DNA of 64,000 nt from Paraburkholderia phenazinium (GCF_900142845.1 NZ_FSRU01000001.1:2542001-2606000); one strand, 5' to 3'. Numbered from the stretch's first letter, positions 16,841-27,028 are shown. Numbers and translations are program-made. The notes: a model not told the origin generated them from the letters alone.

Positions 16841-18349
16841 ATGGATCAACGTACCACCACCCCAGCCGAACTCGCGACCGGCGCGGAGCATCCGCCGATT
16901 CGCCTGCTATTCACCGCCCTCCTGCTGGTGATGCTGCTTGCCGCGCTCGATCAGACCATCGTGTCGACGGCGCTGCCCACCATCGTCGGCGAGCTTGGCG
17001 GTCTGAACAACCTGTCGTGGGTCGTCACCGCCTACCTGCTGACGTCGACCATCGTCGTGCCGCTATACGGCAAGTTCGGCGACCTGTTCGGCCGCAAGGT
17101 CGTGCTGCAGGCGGCCATCGTGCTGTTCCTCGTCGGCTCCGCGCTGTGCGGGATCGCGCAAAACATGGCCCAACTGATCGTGCTGCGCGCCCTGCAGGGT
17201 CTCGGCGGCGGCGGCCTGCTGGTGGTCACCATGGCGGCCATCGCCGACGTGATCCCGCCTGCCGAGCGCGGCCGCTATCAGGGCGTATTCGGCGGCGTGT
17301 TCGGTCTCGCCACGGTGATCGGTCCGCTGCTCGGCGGCTTTCTCGTCGAGCATCTGTCGTGGCGCTGGATCTTCTACATCAACCTGCCGCTCGGCGTGCT
17401 CGCGCTCGCTGTGATCGGTGCGGTGTTCAAGCCGCACACCGCGCATATCAAGCACACCATCGACTACATGGGCGCCGCGTTTCTGGCGGGCGCGCTCACC
17501 TGCATCATCCTGTTCACGAGCCAGGGTGGGACGATCCTGCCGTGGTCGTCGCCGCAATTGTGGTTCACGCTGGTGATGGGCTTCGTCTGCATCGGCGGTT
17601 TCATTTATGAAGAGCAGCGTGCGGTCGAGCCCATCATGCCACTCGAACTCTTCAGGCAACGCACCTTTTTGCTGAGCAGCCTGATCGGCTTCATCATCGG
17701 CGTTTCGCTGTTCGGCTCGGTGACGTTCATCCCGCTGTATCTGCAAGTGGTCAAAGGTTCGACGCCTTCGGAAGCCGGCATGCAGATGCTGCCGATGATG
17801 GGCGGCTTGCTGGTGATGTCGGTCGTCACCGGGCGCGTGATCAGCAAGATCGGCAAATACCGCATGTTCCCGATTGGCGGCACATTCCTTGTGGCCGTGG
17901 CGATGACCTTGCTCGCGCGCTTGCAGATCTCCACGCCGATTCATGTGATGTATCTCTACATGGGTCTCCTCGGCCTCGGTCTCGGCATGGTGATGCAGGT
18001 GTTGATTCTCGCCGTGCAGAACACCGTTGAATTCAGGCATATGGGTGTCGCCACCTCGGGGGCCACGCTGTTCCGCTCGATTGGCGGCTCGGTGGGTGTC
18101 GCGGGCTTCGGCGCGGTGTTCTCTAACGGCCTCGCCGCCCGTTTGCAAACCTTGCTTCCGCCCGACGCCGAACTGCCGCACGCACTCGGCCCTGCGGCTA
18201 TCCACCAGTTGCCCACCGCATTGCGCGACGACTATCTGCAGGCCTTTGCCGGTGCACTGCATACGGTGTATCTGTCCGCCTCGTGCGTGGTCGTGCTGGC
18301 GTTCGCGCTTGCCTGGCTGCTCAAGGATCATCCGCTGCGCAAGCACTGA
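16841..18349 (+). CDS. DHA2-family (EmrB/QacA) multidrug efflux MFS transporter
   Basis: A 502-residue, 14-TM major facilitator. Motif D1 [13 protein letters not shown] is in TM1, motif [11 protein letters not shown] after TM2, and the antiporter motif [15 protein letters not shown] in TM5. These are the hallmarks of drug:H+ antiporters of the DHA2 group. There is no adjacent membrane-fusion protein, so it probably works alone in the inner membrane. It is divergent from, and likely repressed by, the TetR gene on its left. Confidence 0.92.
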   Translation: MDQRTTTPAELATGAEHPPIRLLFTALLLVMLLAALDQTIVSTALPTIVGELGGLNNLSWVVTAYLLTSTIVVPLYGKFGDLFGRKVVLQAAIVLFLVGSALCGIAQNMAQLIVLRALQGLGGGGLLVVTMAAIADVIPPAERGRYQGVFGGVFGLATVIGPLLGGFLVEHLSWRWIFYINLPLGVLALAVIGAVFKPHTAHIKHTIDYMGAAFLAGALTCIILFTSQGGTILPWSSPQLWFTLVMGFVCIGGFIYEEQRAVEPIMPLELFRQRTFLLSSLIGFIIGVSLFGSVTFIPLYLQVVKGSTPSEAGMQMLPMMGGLLVMSVVTGRVISKIGKYRMFPIGGTFLVAVAMTLLARLQISTPIHVMYLYMGLLGLGLGMVMQVLILAVQNTVEFRHMGVATSGATLFRSIGGSVGVAGFGAVFSNGLAARLQTLLPPDAELPHALGPAAIHQLPTALRDDYLQAFAGALHTVYLSASCVVVLAFALAWLLKDHPLRKH

Positions 18350-18714
18350 ATCCTGCAAGATGCGAGGCTGCGTGCAGCGTGACCGGCCTCGCCAAGCGTT
18401 TCATCCGATCAAACTCCGCGCCGCTCTCTCGCCGCCGGCAGCCTGTAAAAAATCTCCCTTTCGTTCGTTCTGCAGACATATGCGGTTTTTCGCCCGTCGC
18501 AATGTGTGTCGTCGCACACGCGGTAAGGGCGAACGTCGATTGACGTTCACTCGGAAAGCTCACATATTGTTCATGGCGACGCCGCCATTTTTTACTGTGG
18601 CAGCGCCGAACTCCAGCGCATGTGGATCGTGATTCACGCAGACATTGCATGCTGCCTCGACCACGATCTGGAGCATGCCGTAATCGGCATAGCCTATCGC
18701 AGATGGGTCACAGC
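18350..18714. other. Intergenic region with candidate promoter
   Basis: About 360 bases. TTGACG at 18540-18545 is followed after 17 bases by CATATT (18563-18568), a plausible sigma-70 promoter for the zinc-ribbon gene. An inverted repeat GTGTG/CACAC occurs at 18504-18508 and 18515-18519. No gene is supported. Confidence 0.35.
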
Positions 18715-19755
18715 ATGTCCACCCAAAGTACGCCTGGCCAGAGTTTCCCCGCGCCGTGCAAGCGCTGCGGTGGTGCGTTGTATCAGCACGCCGATCTATG
18801 TCCTTACTGTGGCGCGGCTCATCCGCTCGCAACGCCGGCCCATGCGCGCTTTGGCGGCGCGGACGGCCCGCTGCATCGTCCGTTGCAGACGGGCGCCCAA
18901 CCGGAGCCGGCCGTGCCGAAACTCGCTTCGCCCGACACACCGATTCCGCCGCTCAGTCACCTGCCGCTCGGTGCGCCGCTCGTGTCGCACTGGCTGCTTA
19001 CGCGTGGACTGATCGCGCTTGGCGTCGTCGTACTAGCTTATGGCGGATACACGCTATTGAGCGATCGCCACACCAGTGCGCCCGCTTACGATGAGCAGGA
19101 CACCAAATCAACGGCGGGTTCGATTGCACCGTATGCCGCGGATCAGACAAGCAACACGCGGGCTAGCACGGGCACCGTCAATACCTCCGCGCCACCGGCG
19201 CCGGCTGCCGTCCAGCCGGTCGTCGTCCCGCACTATCGCGACCTGCCCGACAGCCTGCGCGCGGCGCACCAGCATGCGGACGCTCATGACCTCTCCGGCG
19301 CACAGGCCGCGGTTAACGCAGCGCTCTCGATGGACCCCGACAACGCCGATGCACGAGCGATCCAGCGCGAACTGGCGCCGCTCGAGCAACGCCGCGACGC
19401 CGCGCTGCAAACAGCCAACGTATGCATCAAGGACCGCTTGTGGAACTGCGTGGAGCATAGCGCCAGCGATGCCCTCGCGATCGATAGCGGCAGCCCCGCA
19501 GCAAGATCGCTGCTGCAACGGGCGATCGTCGAAACCGGGTGGGCGCCGCTCGGCGGTCGCGCCGCGCCGCCCGCGAAAACCGCTCGCGTACCTCAGCCTC
19601 CGCAGCCCGCTCCGGCCACTCAGGTTGCGCCGCCAACGGCGGCTGCCCCTGCGCCTGCCGCCCCTGCAGCAGACAGCGTCGACGCGCAGGTACGCGCCAT
19701 CACGCAGTCCGGCTGGCGAAACTCGCCGGCATCGGCGGCAGCGCCGGCTCAATGA
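18715..19755 (+). CDS. Zinc-ribbon, single-TM protein with TPR-like domain
   Basis: A 346-residue protein. The N-terminus is a zinc ribbon with Cys15, 18, 29 and 32 (CKRCGG...CPYCG). A single TM follows at ~88-110, then a Ser/Thr/Ala linker, a helical region ~165-260 with a TPR-like repeat (LSGAQAAVNAALSMDPDNADARAI), and a Pro/Ala-rich tail. It is expected to be an inner-membrane protein with a cytoplasmic ribbon and periplasmic repeats. The start is ATG 18715; ATG 18703 is the alternative. No specific function is recognised. The next gene on the strand is the TAXI binding protein, 160 bases on. Confidence 0.7.
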   Translation: MSTQSTPGQSFPAPCKRCGGALYQHADLCPYCGAAHPLATPAHARFGGADGPLHRPLQTGAQPEPAVPKLASPDTPIPPLSHLPLGAPLVSHWLLTRGLIALGVVVLAYGGYTLLSDRHTSAPAYDEQDTKSTAGSIAPYAADQTSNTRASTGTVNTSAPPAPAAVQPVVVPHYRDLPDSLRAAHQHADAHDLSGAQAAVNAALSMDPDNADARAIQRELAPLEQRRDAALQTANVCIKDRLWNCVEHSASDALAIDSGSPAARSLLQRAIVETGWAPLGGRAAPPAKTARVPQPPQPAPATQVAPPTAAAPAPAAPAADSVDAQVRAITQSGWRNSPASAAAPAQ

Positions 19756-19915
19756 GCCGTTCATTGAGCGGCGCATTCAGCCGATCACGAAGCGCGCAAG
19801 CCTTTAGGCATCTCGCAAGACGCAAGACCTGGAAGTTGCAGCACCGACTCACCGACGCTTCGTCGCGGCACGCCGCGTGAAGCCCGTTCAAAACAGACCG
19901 ATAGGTGGAACGACC

Positions 19916-20992
19916 ATGCTCAAGATCATTCTGGCGGGATGGCTCGGACTGATGCTGACGTCTTCAATCGCGCTCGCGGACAATGCGCACTACAAGATCG
20001 TCACCGGCCCCGAACGCGGCACCTATATCCAGATCGGCGCGGATCTGGCGAAATGGGTGGCCGAGCCGGTCGGCATCGACCTCGAAGTCATGCCCTCGAA
20101 GGGCTCGGCGGAGAACGTCCAGCGCATGCGTTTCGAACCGGGCGTGAAACTCGCGCTGGTGCAATCGGACGTGTATCAGGCCTATGTCGACATGGCCAAC
20201 GCCGGCAATGCCGACGCCGGTCAGGCCATCCGTCCGTTGCGGCTCATCATGCCGCTCTACGACGAGGAGATCAATTTCGTCGTGCGGGCCGACTCGCCGA
20301 TCAAGACTATCAACGAGATCAAGGACAAGAACATTAGCGTGGGCCTGCTCGGCAGCGGCACGGCGCAGTCCGCCAATACGATTTATCACCTGATGTTCGG
20401 CCAGCCGATCGCCGATCAGAACGCCCAGCACCTCAGCAACGAAGATGCGCTTGCCGCGCTGATCGTCAAGAAGATCGACGTGGCGGTGATCGTGGTCGGC
20501 CAGCCCGCCAAGCTCTTCACCGACATGAACCCGGAGTTGCTGCAGCAGCTTCGTCTGCTGCGGGTCGATCCCAACGCGCCCGAATCGGCGCGCGCGAAAC
20601 AGACTTATTTTCCGGCGACGATTCACACGGCCAGCTATCCGAACTGGCTGAAGGAAGACGTGCCGACCTTCACTGTGAAGGCCTTCCTCGTCACCTACGA
20701 TTACGGACTGCGCGATACGGTCGTCAATCTCGATCGCTTCGCCGAGTCGTTATGTACGAACTTCGATAACCTGCAGGAGCACGGTCATCCGAAGTGGAAG
20801 CAGGTAAAGATGGAATTGCCGAGTCTCGGCAAAGGCTGGCAATACTATGCGCCGGTGGAAAAGCATCTGCGCGCCTGCGTCGCCCGCCGCGAGGCCGGCA
20901 TGACGACGGCAGCGCCCGCGCAAACCGCGGACAAGGCGCCCGTCAAGTCGAATTGCACGGATGAGGCGCGAGTGCTGATGCTCTGCAAATGA
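19916..20992 (+). CDS. TAXI-family TRAP-type solute-binding protein
   Basis: A 358-residue exported protein (signal peptide ~1-21, cleavage near ALA). The mature start YKIVTGPERGTYIQIGADLAKW matches the TAXI group, as do SKGSAENVQRM, the ISVGLLGSGTA segment and IVVGQPAKLF. TAXI proteins normally deliver a carboxylate or amino acid to a fused DctQM permease. No TRAP membrane component lies anywhere in this window. The C-terminal ~40 residues add a short linker ending in a Cys pair (SNCTDEARVLMLCK), not typical of the family. AGGTGGA before ATG 19916 decides the start. Its 3' end faces the MocR gene 17 bases away. Confidence 0.85.
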   Translation: MLKIILAGWLGLMLTSSIALADNAHYKIVTGPERGTYIQIGADLAKWVAEPVGIDLEVMPSKGSAENVQRMRFEPGVKLALVQSDVYQAYVDMANAGNADAGQAIRPLRLIMPLYDEEINFVVRADSPIKTINEIKDKNISVGLLGSGTAQSANTIYHLMFGQPIADQNAQHLSNEDALAALIVKKIDVAVIVVGQPAKLFTDMNPELLQQLRLLRVDPNAPESARAKQTYFPATIHTASYPNWLKEDVPTFTVKAFLVTYDYGLRDTVVNLDRFAESLCTNFDNLQEHGHPKWKQVKMELPSLGKGWQYYAPVEKHLRACVARREAGMTTAAPAQTADKAPVKSNCTDEARVLMLCK

Positions 20993-21009
20993 GGCGGAGC
21001 AGCTCAAAC

Positions 21010-22440
21010 TCAAACGGCCACCTGAGCGAGATCCATCGCACGTTGCAGTGCTTCGTAGGCCTTCGGCCGGTTGCACTGCGACACGTTAAAGCGCAGGAAC
21101 CCCGTCGCCGATTGCGCGGCGCTAAACACATTGCCGGGCGCCAGCACCACGTTTTCCGTCAGCGCATGCCGCGCGATCTCCGCCGCATCCAGTTCAGCGG
21201 GCAAACGCGCCCAGACGAAGAGACCGGCGCGCGGCCGGGTCCACACCTCGAGGCCCGCCTGCGTCAGACGCCGGATGGTCTCGCCCATCGCGTCGGCCAG
21301 TTTCGCGCGCAGGCCTTCGAGATGCCGCCGGTACGTGCCGTCCACCAGCAGCCGATGCACCACGCTCGCCGCCAGTTGACCGTTGCCGAACGACGTCGCG
21401 AGCTTCAGGTCGATCAGCGGTTCGATCCAGTCGGCGCGTGCCGCGATGAAGCCGCAGCGCACCGCCGCCGAGAGCGTCTTCGAAAAACTGCCGATCGACA
21501 CCACCCGCGCGAGTCCGTCGAAAGCCGCCAGACGCGGCGCGGGTTCGTCTTCGAAGTCGGCGAAGATGTCGTCCTCGACGATCAGCAGGTTGTGCTCGCC
21601 GGCCAGCTTCAGCAGCCGATGCGCGACCGCCGGCGCCAGCGTCGCGCCGGTCGGGTTGTGAATCGCCGAGTTCGTCACATAGAGGCGCGGGCGGTGCTCC
21701 ACCAGCGCCCGCTCGAAGCTCGCCAGATCCGGCCCGGACGGCGTGTAGGGCACACTGACGATGCGGGCTCGATGCGCGCGCAGCAACGCATGGAAGTTGA
21801 AGTAGCACGGATCGTCGATCAGCACGGTATCGCCCGGTTCGAGCAGGAAGCGGCAGACGAGATCGAGCGCATGGGTGCCGCCGTCGGTGAGGACGATCTG
21901 CTCGGGCGGCGCCTCGACGCCGTGCTGGGCGAGACGCCAGGCGAGTTGCTGGCGCAGCGCGGGCAAGCCGGGCGGCGTGGCGTAATCCGCCAGCGCCGCA
22001 TGCGGGTCGCGCGCCACCGCGCGCAACGCGCGGCGCACGCCGTCTTCCGGTAACCACGACGCCGGCAGCCAGCCGCAACCGGGCTTCAGCACCTTCTGCC
22101 CGGCTTCGAGCGATTGCCGCGTGAGCCACAGCGGATCGACCTGGCGGTCCAGACGCGGACCCAGATCGGCCAGCGCGAGCGGCGGCGCATGGCCGGAGAC
22201 GAAAAACCCCGAACCGCGCCGCGCGACGACGGCGCCTTCCGCGACCAGCCGGTCATAGGCCTCGACCACCGTCGATTTCGACACGCCGAGCGTCTCCGTC
22301 ATCATCCTGATCGACGGGACGCGGGCGCCGGGCATCAGCGAGCGGCTGGCAATGCGCTCGCGCAACGCGTCCATCACGACTTCGACGCGGGTGCGCGACG
22401 AAGCGCTGCTCGCTGGATTGTCTTTGCTGTTTTCCGCCAT
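21010..22440 (-). CDS. MocR-type GntR/aminotransferase-like regulator
   Basis: A 476-residue PdxR/MocR protein. The N-terminal GntR winged helix is at ~20-85 (VMDALRERIASRSLMPGARVPS, LGVSKSTVVEAYDRLVAEG). A fold-type I aminotransferase domain follows. It contains the PLP-ring Asp in IDDPCYFNFH, the NPTGATL motif and the Schiff-base Lys in SIGSFSKTLSAAVRCG. MocR proteins use PLP and an amino-acid ligand to activate or repress, often on a divergent gene. The divergent EamA transporter starts 111 bases away, and three CTGTAC-type repeats sit between. Start is ATG 22440. Confidence 0.9.
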   Translation of the reverse strand: MAENSKDNPASSASSRTRVEVVMDALRERIASRSLMPGARVPSIRMMTETLGVSKSTVVEAYDRLVAEGAVVARRGSGFFVSGHAPPLALADLGPRLDRQVDPLWLTRQSLEAGQKVLKPGCGWLPASWLPEDGVRRALRAVARDPHAALADYATPPGLPALRQQLAWRLAQHGVEAPPEQIVLTDGGTHALDLVCRFLLEPGDTVLIDDPCYFNFHALLRAHRARIVSVPYTPSGPDLASFERALVEHRPRLYVTNSAIHNPTGATLAPAVAHRLLKLAGEHNLLIVEDDIFADFEDEPAPRLAAFDGLARVVSIGSFSKTLSAAVRCGFIAARADWIEPLIDLKLATSFGNGQLAASVVHRLLVDGTYRRHLEGLRAKLADAMGETIRRLTQAGLEVWTRPRAGLFVWARLPAELDAAEIARHALTENVVLAPGNVFSAAQSATGFLRFNVSQCNRPKAYEALQRAMDLAQVAV

Positions 22441-22487
22441 CTGTACTGCTCCACGTTCGGTACAGTTTGCACGAATTGTACTGATCC
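22441..22487. promoter_or_regulatory. Candidate MocR operator repeats
   Basis: Three copies of the core CTGTACYG occur in the divergent spacer: CTGTACTG at 22441-22448, its inverted form CGGTACAG near 22458-22465, and TTGTACTG at 22476-22483. Direct plus inverted half-sites of this size are typical of MocR binding regions. Confidence 0.5.
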
Positions 22488-22551
22488 GTAGCTTACACTT
22501 TTGGCCGGCAAGGAGGATGCTGGATGCTTTACCCCGCAGACGGAAACTCCG

Positions 22552-23472
22552 ATGATTCAACATTCCAAAAACAGCCAGCCAGGCCATAGCCGCGCCTCGA
22601 GTGGCTGGGTAAGCGGCCTCGTCGGCGTGCTGATCTTCAGCGGCTCGCTGCCGGCCACGCGCATCGCCGTGCAGGGGCTCGATCCGATCTTCCTGACCGT
22701 GGCGCGCGCAACGATTGCCGGCACGCTCGGCCTCATCCTGCTGCTCGTATTTCGCGAGACCCGTCCGGTGCGGCGCGACCTGCTGCCCTTGCTGATTGTC
22801 GCGCTCGGCGTGGTGGTCGGCTTTCCGTTGCTGACCGCCCTCGCCTTGCGCCATATCACCTCCGCGCATGCGGTCGTCTTCATCGGCCTGTTACCGCTGT
22901 CCACGGCGATCTTCGGCGTGCTGCGCGGCGGCGAGCGCCCGCAAGCGGCGTTCTGGCTGTTTTCGGCGCTCGGCAGTTGCGCGGTCGTCGCGTTTGCCGT
23001 GCGCAACGGACTGCATGCCTCGCCGCTCGGCGACGCCCTGATGCTCGCCGCGATCGTGGCATGCGGGCTCGGCTATGCCGAAGGCGCCAGGCTGTCGCGT
23101 CATCTCGGCGGCTGGCAGGTGATCTCGTGGGCGCTGGTGCTGTCGCTGCCGGTGATGGTGCCGCTCACGTGGTGGGCATGGCCCGCTTCGTTCGCGGGCG
23201 TCAGTCAGGCCGCGTTGTGGGGGCTCGCGTATGTGTCGCTCTTCAGCATGCTGATCGGCTTCGTGTTCTGGTACCGGGGGCTCGCGCTGGGCGGCATCGC
23301 CAGCGTCGGACAACTGCAATTGCTGCAGCCGTTCTTCGGACTCCTGCTGGCCGGCGTGCTGCTGCATGAGCAGGTGCCGCCGGTGATGATCGTCGTGACG
23401 GTGATCGTGGTGGCCTGCGTGGCGGGCGCACGGCGGTTTGCGCGGGCCGTGCCGGTGCGGCAGGCTGGTTAG
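22552..23472 (+). CDS. EamA/DMT-family transporter, probable amino-acid exporter
   Basis: A 306-residue inner-membrane protein with ten predicted TMs in two EamA repeats (first ~20-140, second ~155-295; PFFGLLLAGVLLHEQVPP is the conserved end of the second repeat). DMT family members export amino acids or metabolites. Divergence from a MocR regulator suggests induction by an amino acid or amine. The start is ATG 22552 with a weak ribosome-binding site. A much stronger AAGGAGG lies at 22510-22516 and would serve a short upstream reading frame instead. Confidence 0.85.
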   Translation: MIQHSKNSQPGHSRASSGWVSGLVGVLIFSGSLPATRIAVQGLDPIFLTVARATIAGTLGLILLLVFRETRPVRRDLLPLLIVALGVVVGFPLLTALALRHITSAHAVVFIGLLPLSTAIFGVLRGGERPQAAFWLFSALGSCAVVAFAVRNGLHASPLGDALMLAAIVACGLGYAEGARLSRHLGGWQVISWALVLSLPVMVPLTWWAWPASFAGVSQAALWGLAYVSLFSMLIGFVFWYRGLALGGIASVGQLQLLQPFFGLLLAGVLLHEQVPPVMIVVTVIVVACVAGARRFARAVPVRQAG

Positions 23473-23484
23473 CGGCGTGTGGGT

Positions 23485-23516
23485 GGCGGGCGGTATGCCC
23501 CGCTCGCACGCCCGCC
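23485..23516. terminator. GC-rich hairpin between convergent genes
   Basis: GGCGGGCG (23485-23492) pairs with CGCCCGCC (23509-23516), located between the convergent EamA and LivF genes. No T run is present, so its role as a bidirectional terminator is only suggested by position. Confidence 0.35.
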
Positions 23517-23540
23517 GCTCCTGCCCTGTGCGGCGTCAGC

Positions 23541-24287
23541 CTAGGCAGCCGTACTCGCCGCCGCCTGTGCGTCGCCACCCAGGTACGCATCGCGAATCCG
23601 CTCGTCGCCGAGCAACGCCTGCGCCTCGCCCTGCAGCACGACGCGGCCCGTTTGCAGCACATAACCGTAGTGCGCGATCTCCAGCGCCAAGCTCGCGTTC
23701 TGCTCGACCATGAAGAAGGTCACGCCTTGCTGGTTGATGGTGTGGATCAGCTCCAGCACCTTGTCGACGTACAGCGGCGACAGGCCCATGGTTGGCTCGT
23801 CCATGCAGATCAGCTTCGGACGGCTCATCAATGCGCGCGCCATCGCCAGCATCTGCTGCTCGCCGCCGGACAAAGTCCCGGCGCGCTGCGCGAGACGCTC
23901 CTTCACGCGCGGAAACAGGTCGAGCACCCGCTCATAGTCCTCGTTGATCGCAGGCCGGTCACGGCGCGTATACGCCCCCATCAGCAGGTTCTCGCGCACC
24001 GTCATGTCGCCGAACAGCCGCCGCGCTTCCGGCACCGAACCGACGCCGCGCCGCACGATCTGCGGCGTGGCGAGCGCGGTGATCGACTCGCCCTCGAACG
24101 TCACGTTGCCCGAGCGCGGCTTGTGCAGACCGAGGATGAGCTTCATCGTAGTCGACTTGCCGCTCGCATTGCCGCCGAGCAGGCTGACGATCTGCCCGCG
24201 CCGCACTTCGAAATTGACGTCGAAATGCACCTGGACCGGACCGTAAAACGTCTCGATGTGCTCCAGTTTCAGTAATGCTTCGCTCAT
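23541..24287 (-). CDS. livF: Branched-chain amino-acid-type ABC transporter ATP-binding protein LivF
   Basis: A 248-residue ATPase with Walker A GGNASGKST, signature LSGGEQQMLAMARALM, Walker B LICMDEPTMGLSP and the H-loop. The short length and absence of the LivG insertion identify LivF. The Walker A carries Asn-Ala-Ser where most LivF have Asn-Gly-Ala, which is tolerated. It overlaps livG by four bases (ATGA). It is the last gene of the livK-livHM-livG-livF operon and energises uptake through the fused permease. Confidence 0.93.
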   Translation of the reverse strand: MSEALLKLEHIETFYGPVQVHFDVNFEVRRGQIVSLLGGNASGKSTTMKLILGLHKPRSGNVTFEGESITALATPQIVRRGVGSVPEARRLFGDMTVRENLLMGAYTRRDRPAINEDYERVLDLFPRVKERLAQRAGTLSGGEQQMLAMARALMSRPKLICMDEPTMGLSPLYVDKVLELIHTINQQGVTFFMVEQNASLALEIAHYGYVLQTGRVVLQGEAQALLGDERIRDAYLGGDAQAAASTAA

Positions 24288-25171
24288 GGCCGCTCTTCCT
24301 GCAATTCAGTGCGGCGTGCGCTGATGGACTCCGAAGAGGCGCCGCCTACATTACGGTGTCCCAGGTACGCCTCGATCACGCGCGGGTCGTTGCGCACGTC
24401 GCGCGGCAACCCTTCGGCGATCTTCTTGCCGTTATCGAGCACGATCACACGGTCCGACAGTTGCATCACCATGTCGAGCTTGTGTTCGATCAGCAGGATG
24501 GTCAGGCCGCGCTCCTTCAGTTGCTGGATCAGCACCAGCATCTCGGCGGTTTCGGATTCGTTCATGCCCGCGGTGGGCTCGTCGAGCAGCAGAAGGCGTG
24601 GATGCAAGGCCAGCGCCCGGGCGATTTCGACGCGTCGACGGTTCGCATACGACAGGCTGTGAGCCGGTTGCTCCAGACGCGGCAGCAACCGCTCGCCAAA
24701 ACCGGCGATGATCTCGCGCACCTCGGCGCGCAAAGCTTCATCTTCACGGCGCAGCGACGCCGGGCCGATCAGCGCGCGCGCCAGTTCCGCGATTGCACCG
24801 ATGACGGGCCACCCGGCACGCGTCGCGCGTAGCCGGGAGTGCGCACCCACCAGCACGTTATCCAGCACGCTCAGATTGCCGAACACGCGTCCGTGCTGAA
24901 ACGTGCGCGCCAGTCCAAGCGCCGCGAGTGCGTCCGGCTGCACACCGGTGACATCGCGGCCGTCGAATTGCACGCTGCCGCCATCGGGCCTGTCGAGGCC
25001 GGTAATCAGGTTGAAGAGCGTCGACTTGCCCGCGCCGTTCGGGCCGATCACGCTCACGAGTTGCCCGGCGGCGATCGACAGGTCGATCTGGTCCACGGCG
25101 GTCAGGCCGTCGAAGCGCCGCGTCACGCCGCGCACGTCGAGAAGGTTCTGGGTCATGGCGTTCTCCGTCAT
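24284..25171 (-). CDS. livG: Branched-chain amino-acid-type ABC transporter ATP-binding protein LivG
   Basis: A 295-residue ATPase with Walker [11 protein letters not shown], the LivG-specific insertion between Walker A and signature ([21 protein letters not shown]), signature [15 protein letters not shown] and Walker [12 protein letters not shown]. The signature LSYAN instead of LSGGQ is common in LivG. The start at 25171 overlaps the LivHM stop as ATGA; ATG 25156 is the alternative. It partners LivF on the fused LivHM membrane protein. Confidence 0.93.
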   Translation of the reverse strand: MTENAMTQNLLDVRGVTRRFDGLTAVDQIDLSIAAGQLVSVIGPNGAGKSTLFNLITGLDRPDGGSVQFDGRDVTGVQPDALAALGLARTFQHGRVFGNLSVLDNVLVGAHSRLRATRAGWPVIGAIAELARALIGPASLRREDEALRAEVREIIAGFGERLLPRLEQPAHSLSYANRRRVEIARALALHPRLLLLDEPTAGMNESETAEMLVLIQQLKERGLTILLIEHKLDMVMQLSDRVIVLDNGKKIAEGLPRDVRNDPRVIEAYLGHRNVGGASSESISARRTELQEERP

Positions 25172-26991
25172 ACGGTGCCGAGCAGGCCTTGCGGCCGGAA
25201 CCGCACCAGCAGCAACAGCACGACGCCATAGATCAGCATGCGGTAGTCCGCAGCCCAGCGGAAAATCTCGGGCAGCCCGATCAACGCCACCGCGCCGACA
25301 ATCCCGCCCAGCACATTGCCGAGGCCGCCGAGAATCACCATGGTCAGCGCCAGAATGGAGACTTGCGAATCGAAGGTCGTGTTGTTGATATAGCTGTACA
25401 GATGCGCGGAGATGCCACCGCTGATGCCCGCCGCGAGACCGCCGAACGCGAACGCCATCGCCTTGTAGCGATTCGGCCGGATGCCGTACGAGCGCGCCGC
25501 CACTTCATCCTCGCGGATAGCGCGCAGCGTGCGGCCCAGGTGCGAACTGAGCAGACGGGTCTGCAGCAACGCGAGCACGATCAGCACCGCGAGCGCAAAC
25601 CAGTACACGGCGCGCGCACTATCCGGCGCCCAGCCGAACAGCGAGAGCGGCGCAATACCGCTGATGCCGAGCGGGCCGCGCGTCAGGCTGTCCCAGTTGA
25701 GAATTACGAGGCTCACCACCTCGCCGATCCCAAGCGTCGCGATCGACACATAGTGACCGCGCAAGCGGAACGCCGGATAAACCAGCAAGGTGCCGAGCGC
25801 GGCGGTAATCAACCCGGCGCAGAGAATCGTCACCGCGGGCGACCAGCCAAGATGCAGCGACAGCAACGCCGAGGCATACGCGCCGATCAGCAGCAACGCC
25901 GCATGGCCCAGCGAAATCTGACCGACTGTCCCTGCCACCAGCGTCAAGCTCAGCGCCAGCATTCCGTACAACCAGGCATTGGTGAGCGTTTGCAGGAGAT
26001 ACGACGAAGGTGCGACGAACGGCAGCGCAATTGCCGCCAGCGCGAGCGCCGCAAGCAGCGGACGCGGCAAGCGCAGCGCTTTGCCTGCCGCGAGGAAGGT
26101 GCCGGTCAACGGCTCGGACGGCAAGCGGCGGCTACGGCTGAAGAGGCCGTTAGGACGCCACACCAGAAACACCAGCAGCAGGACGAACGCAAACAGGTCG
26201 CGATAGCTGGTGCCGAAGATCGCCACACCGTAGCTTTCCACGAGACCCAGCAACAGGCTGCCCACGATCGCGCCCGGCACGTTGCCAAGGCCGCCGATCA
26301 GCAACGCGACCACGCCCTTGAGGGTGGCCTGAAAACCCATCGCGGGGTCGATGCTGTTGTAGTACATGCCCACCAGCAGACCGCTCACGCCGCCCAACGC
26401 GCAGGCAATCGCAAACACCGCCTGATTCACGCCGTTGACGTTGACGCCCATCTGCTGCGCGGCGTCGCGATCCTGCGCGGTGGCGCGCACGGCCCAGCCG
26501 AGCCGCGTGAAGCGCAGGAAGACATACAGCACCGCCGCCGCACCAATGCCAATGCCGGCGATCAGCAGATCCAGCGAGCCGATCGTCGCGCCGCCAACGC
26601 TCACGTGCCAATCCGGCAGCGTACTCGGGACGGCGCGCGGATCGGCGCCGAAGATCAACTGCGCGGACTGGTCGAGCACGAAGCTGATGCCGATGGTCGC
26701 CAGCAACGGCGCGATACGCGCCGAGCCTTGCAACGGCCGCAGACCGATCCGCTCGATCACGATCCCCAGCAGCCCGCAACCCGCCGCCACTGCCAGCAGC
26801 GCAAGCGGCAAGGGCAAACCGAGGTGCGTGAGACACAGCCAGCCGATAAAGCCGCCGATCATATACACCGAGCCGTGTGCAAAATTGATCAGATGCGACA
26901 CGCCGAAGATCAAGGCCAGCCCGACCGCCAGCAACGCATAGATGTTGCCGACGATCAGTCCGTTGATCGTATAGTCAAGCCAGGACGCCAT
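25168..26991 (-). CDS. Fused LivH-LivM branched-chain-type ABC permease
   Basis: A 607-residue membrane protein that joins two permeases usually encoded separately. Residues ~1-295 are LivH-like ([39 protein letters not shown]). Residues ~310-607 are LivM-like ([56 protein letters not shown]). A charged linker ([10 protein letters not shown]) bridges them in the cytoplasm. Fusion fixes a 1:1 ratio of the two halves. It is encoded 37 bases after the binding protein and overlaps livG. Confidence 0.93.
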   Translation of the reverse strand: MASWLDYTINGLIVGNIYALLAVGLALIFGVSHLINFAHGSVYMIGGFIGWLCLTHLGLPLPLALLAVAAGCGLLGIVIERIGLRPLQGSARIAPLLATIGISFVLDQSAQLIFGADPRAVPSTLPDWHVSVGGATIGSLDLLIAGIGIGAAAVLYVFLRFTRLGWAVRATAQDRDAAQQMGVNVNGVNQAVFAIACALGGVSGLLVGMYYNSIDPAMGFQATLKGVVALLIGGLGNVPGAIVGSLLLGLVESYGVAIFGTSYRDLFAFVLLLVFLVWRPNGLFSRSRRLPSEPLTGTFLAAGKALRLPRPLLAALALAAIALPFVAPSSYLLQTLTNAWLYGMLALSLTLVAGTVGQISLGHAALLLIGAYASALLSLHLGWSPAVTILCAGLITAALGTLLVYPAFRLRGHYVSIATLGIGEVVSLVILNWDSLTRGPLGISGIAPLSLFGWAPDSARAVYWFALAVLIVLALLQTRLLSSHLGRTLRAIREDEVAARSYGIRPNRYKAMAFAFGGLAAGISGGISAHLYSYINNTTFDSQVSILALTMVILGGLGNVLGGIVGAVALIGLPEIFRWAADYRMLIYGVVLLLLVRFRPQGLLGTV

Positions 26992-27028
26992 AGCGATTCA
27001 TCCAGTGCAATACGCCGTCACGCACGCG

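Noticed and set aside
17063..18358. A 431-codon minus-strand open frame antisense to the efflux gene
   Set aside because: It is His/Arg/Gln-rich with no domain, fully overlaps a clear 14-TM transporter, and arises from GC3-rich codon bias.
21010..22869. Extension of the MocR gene upstream to 22869
   Set aside because: The added 143 codons overlap the divergent exporter and have no similarity; ATG 22440 gives the exact family N-terminus.
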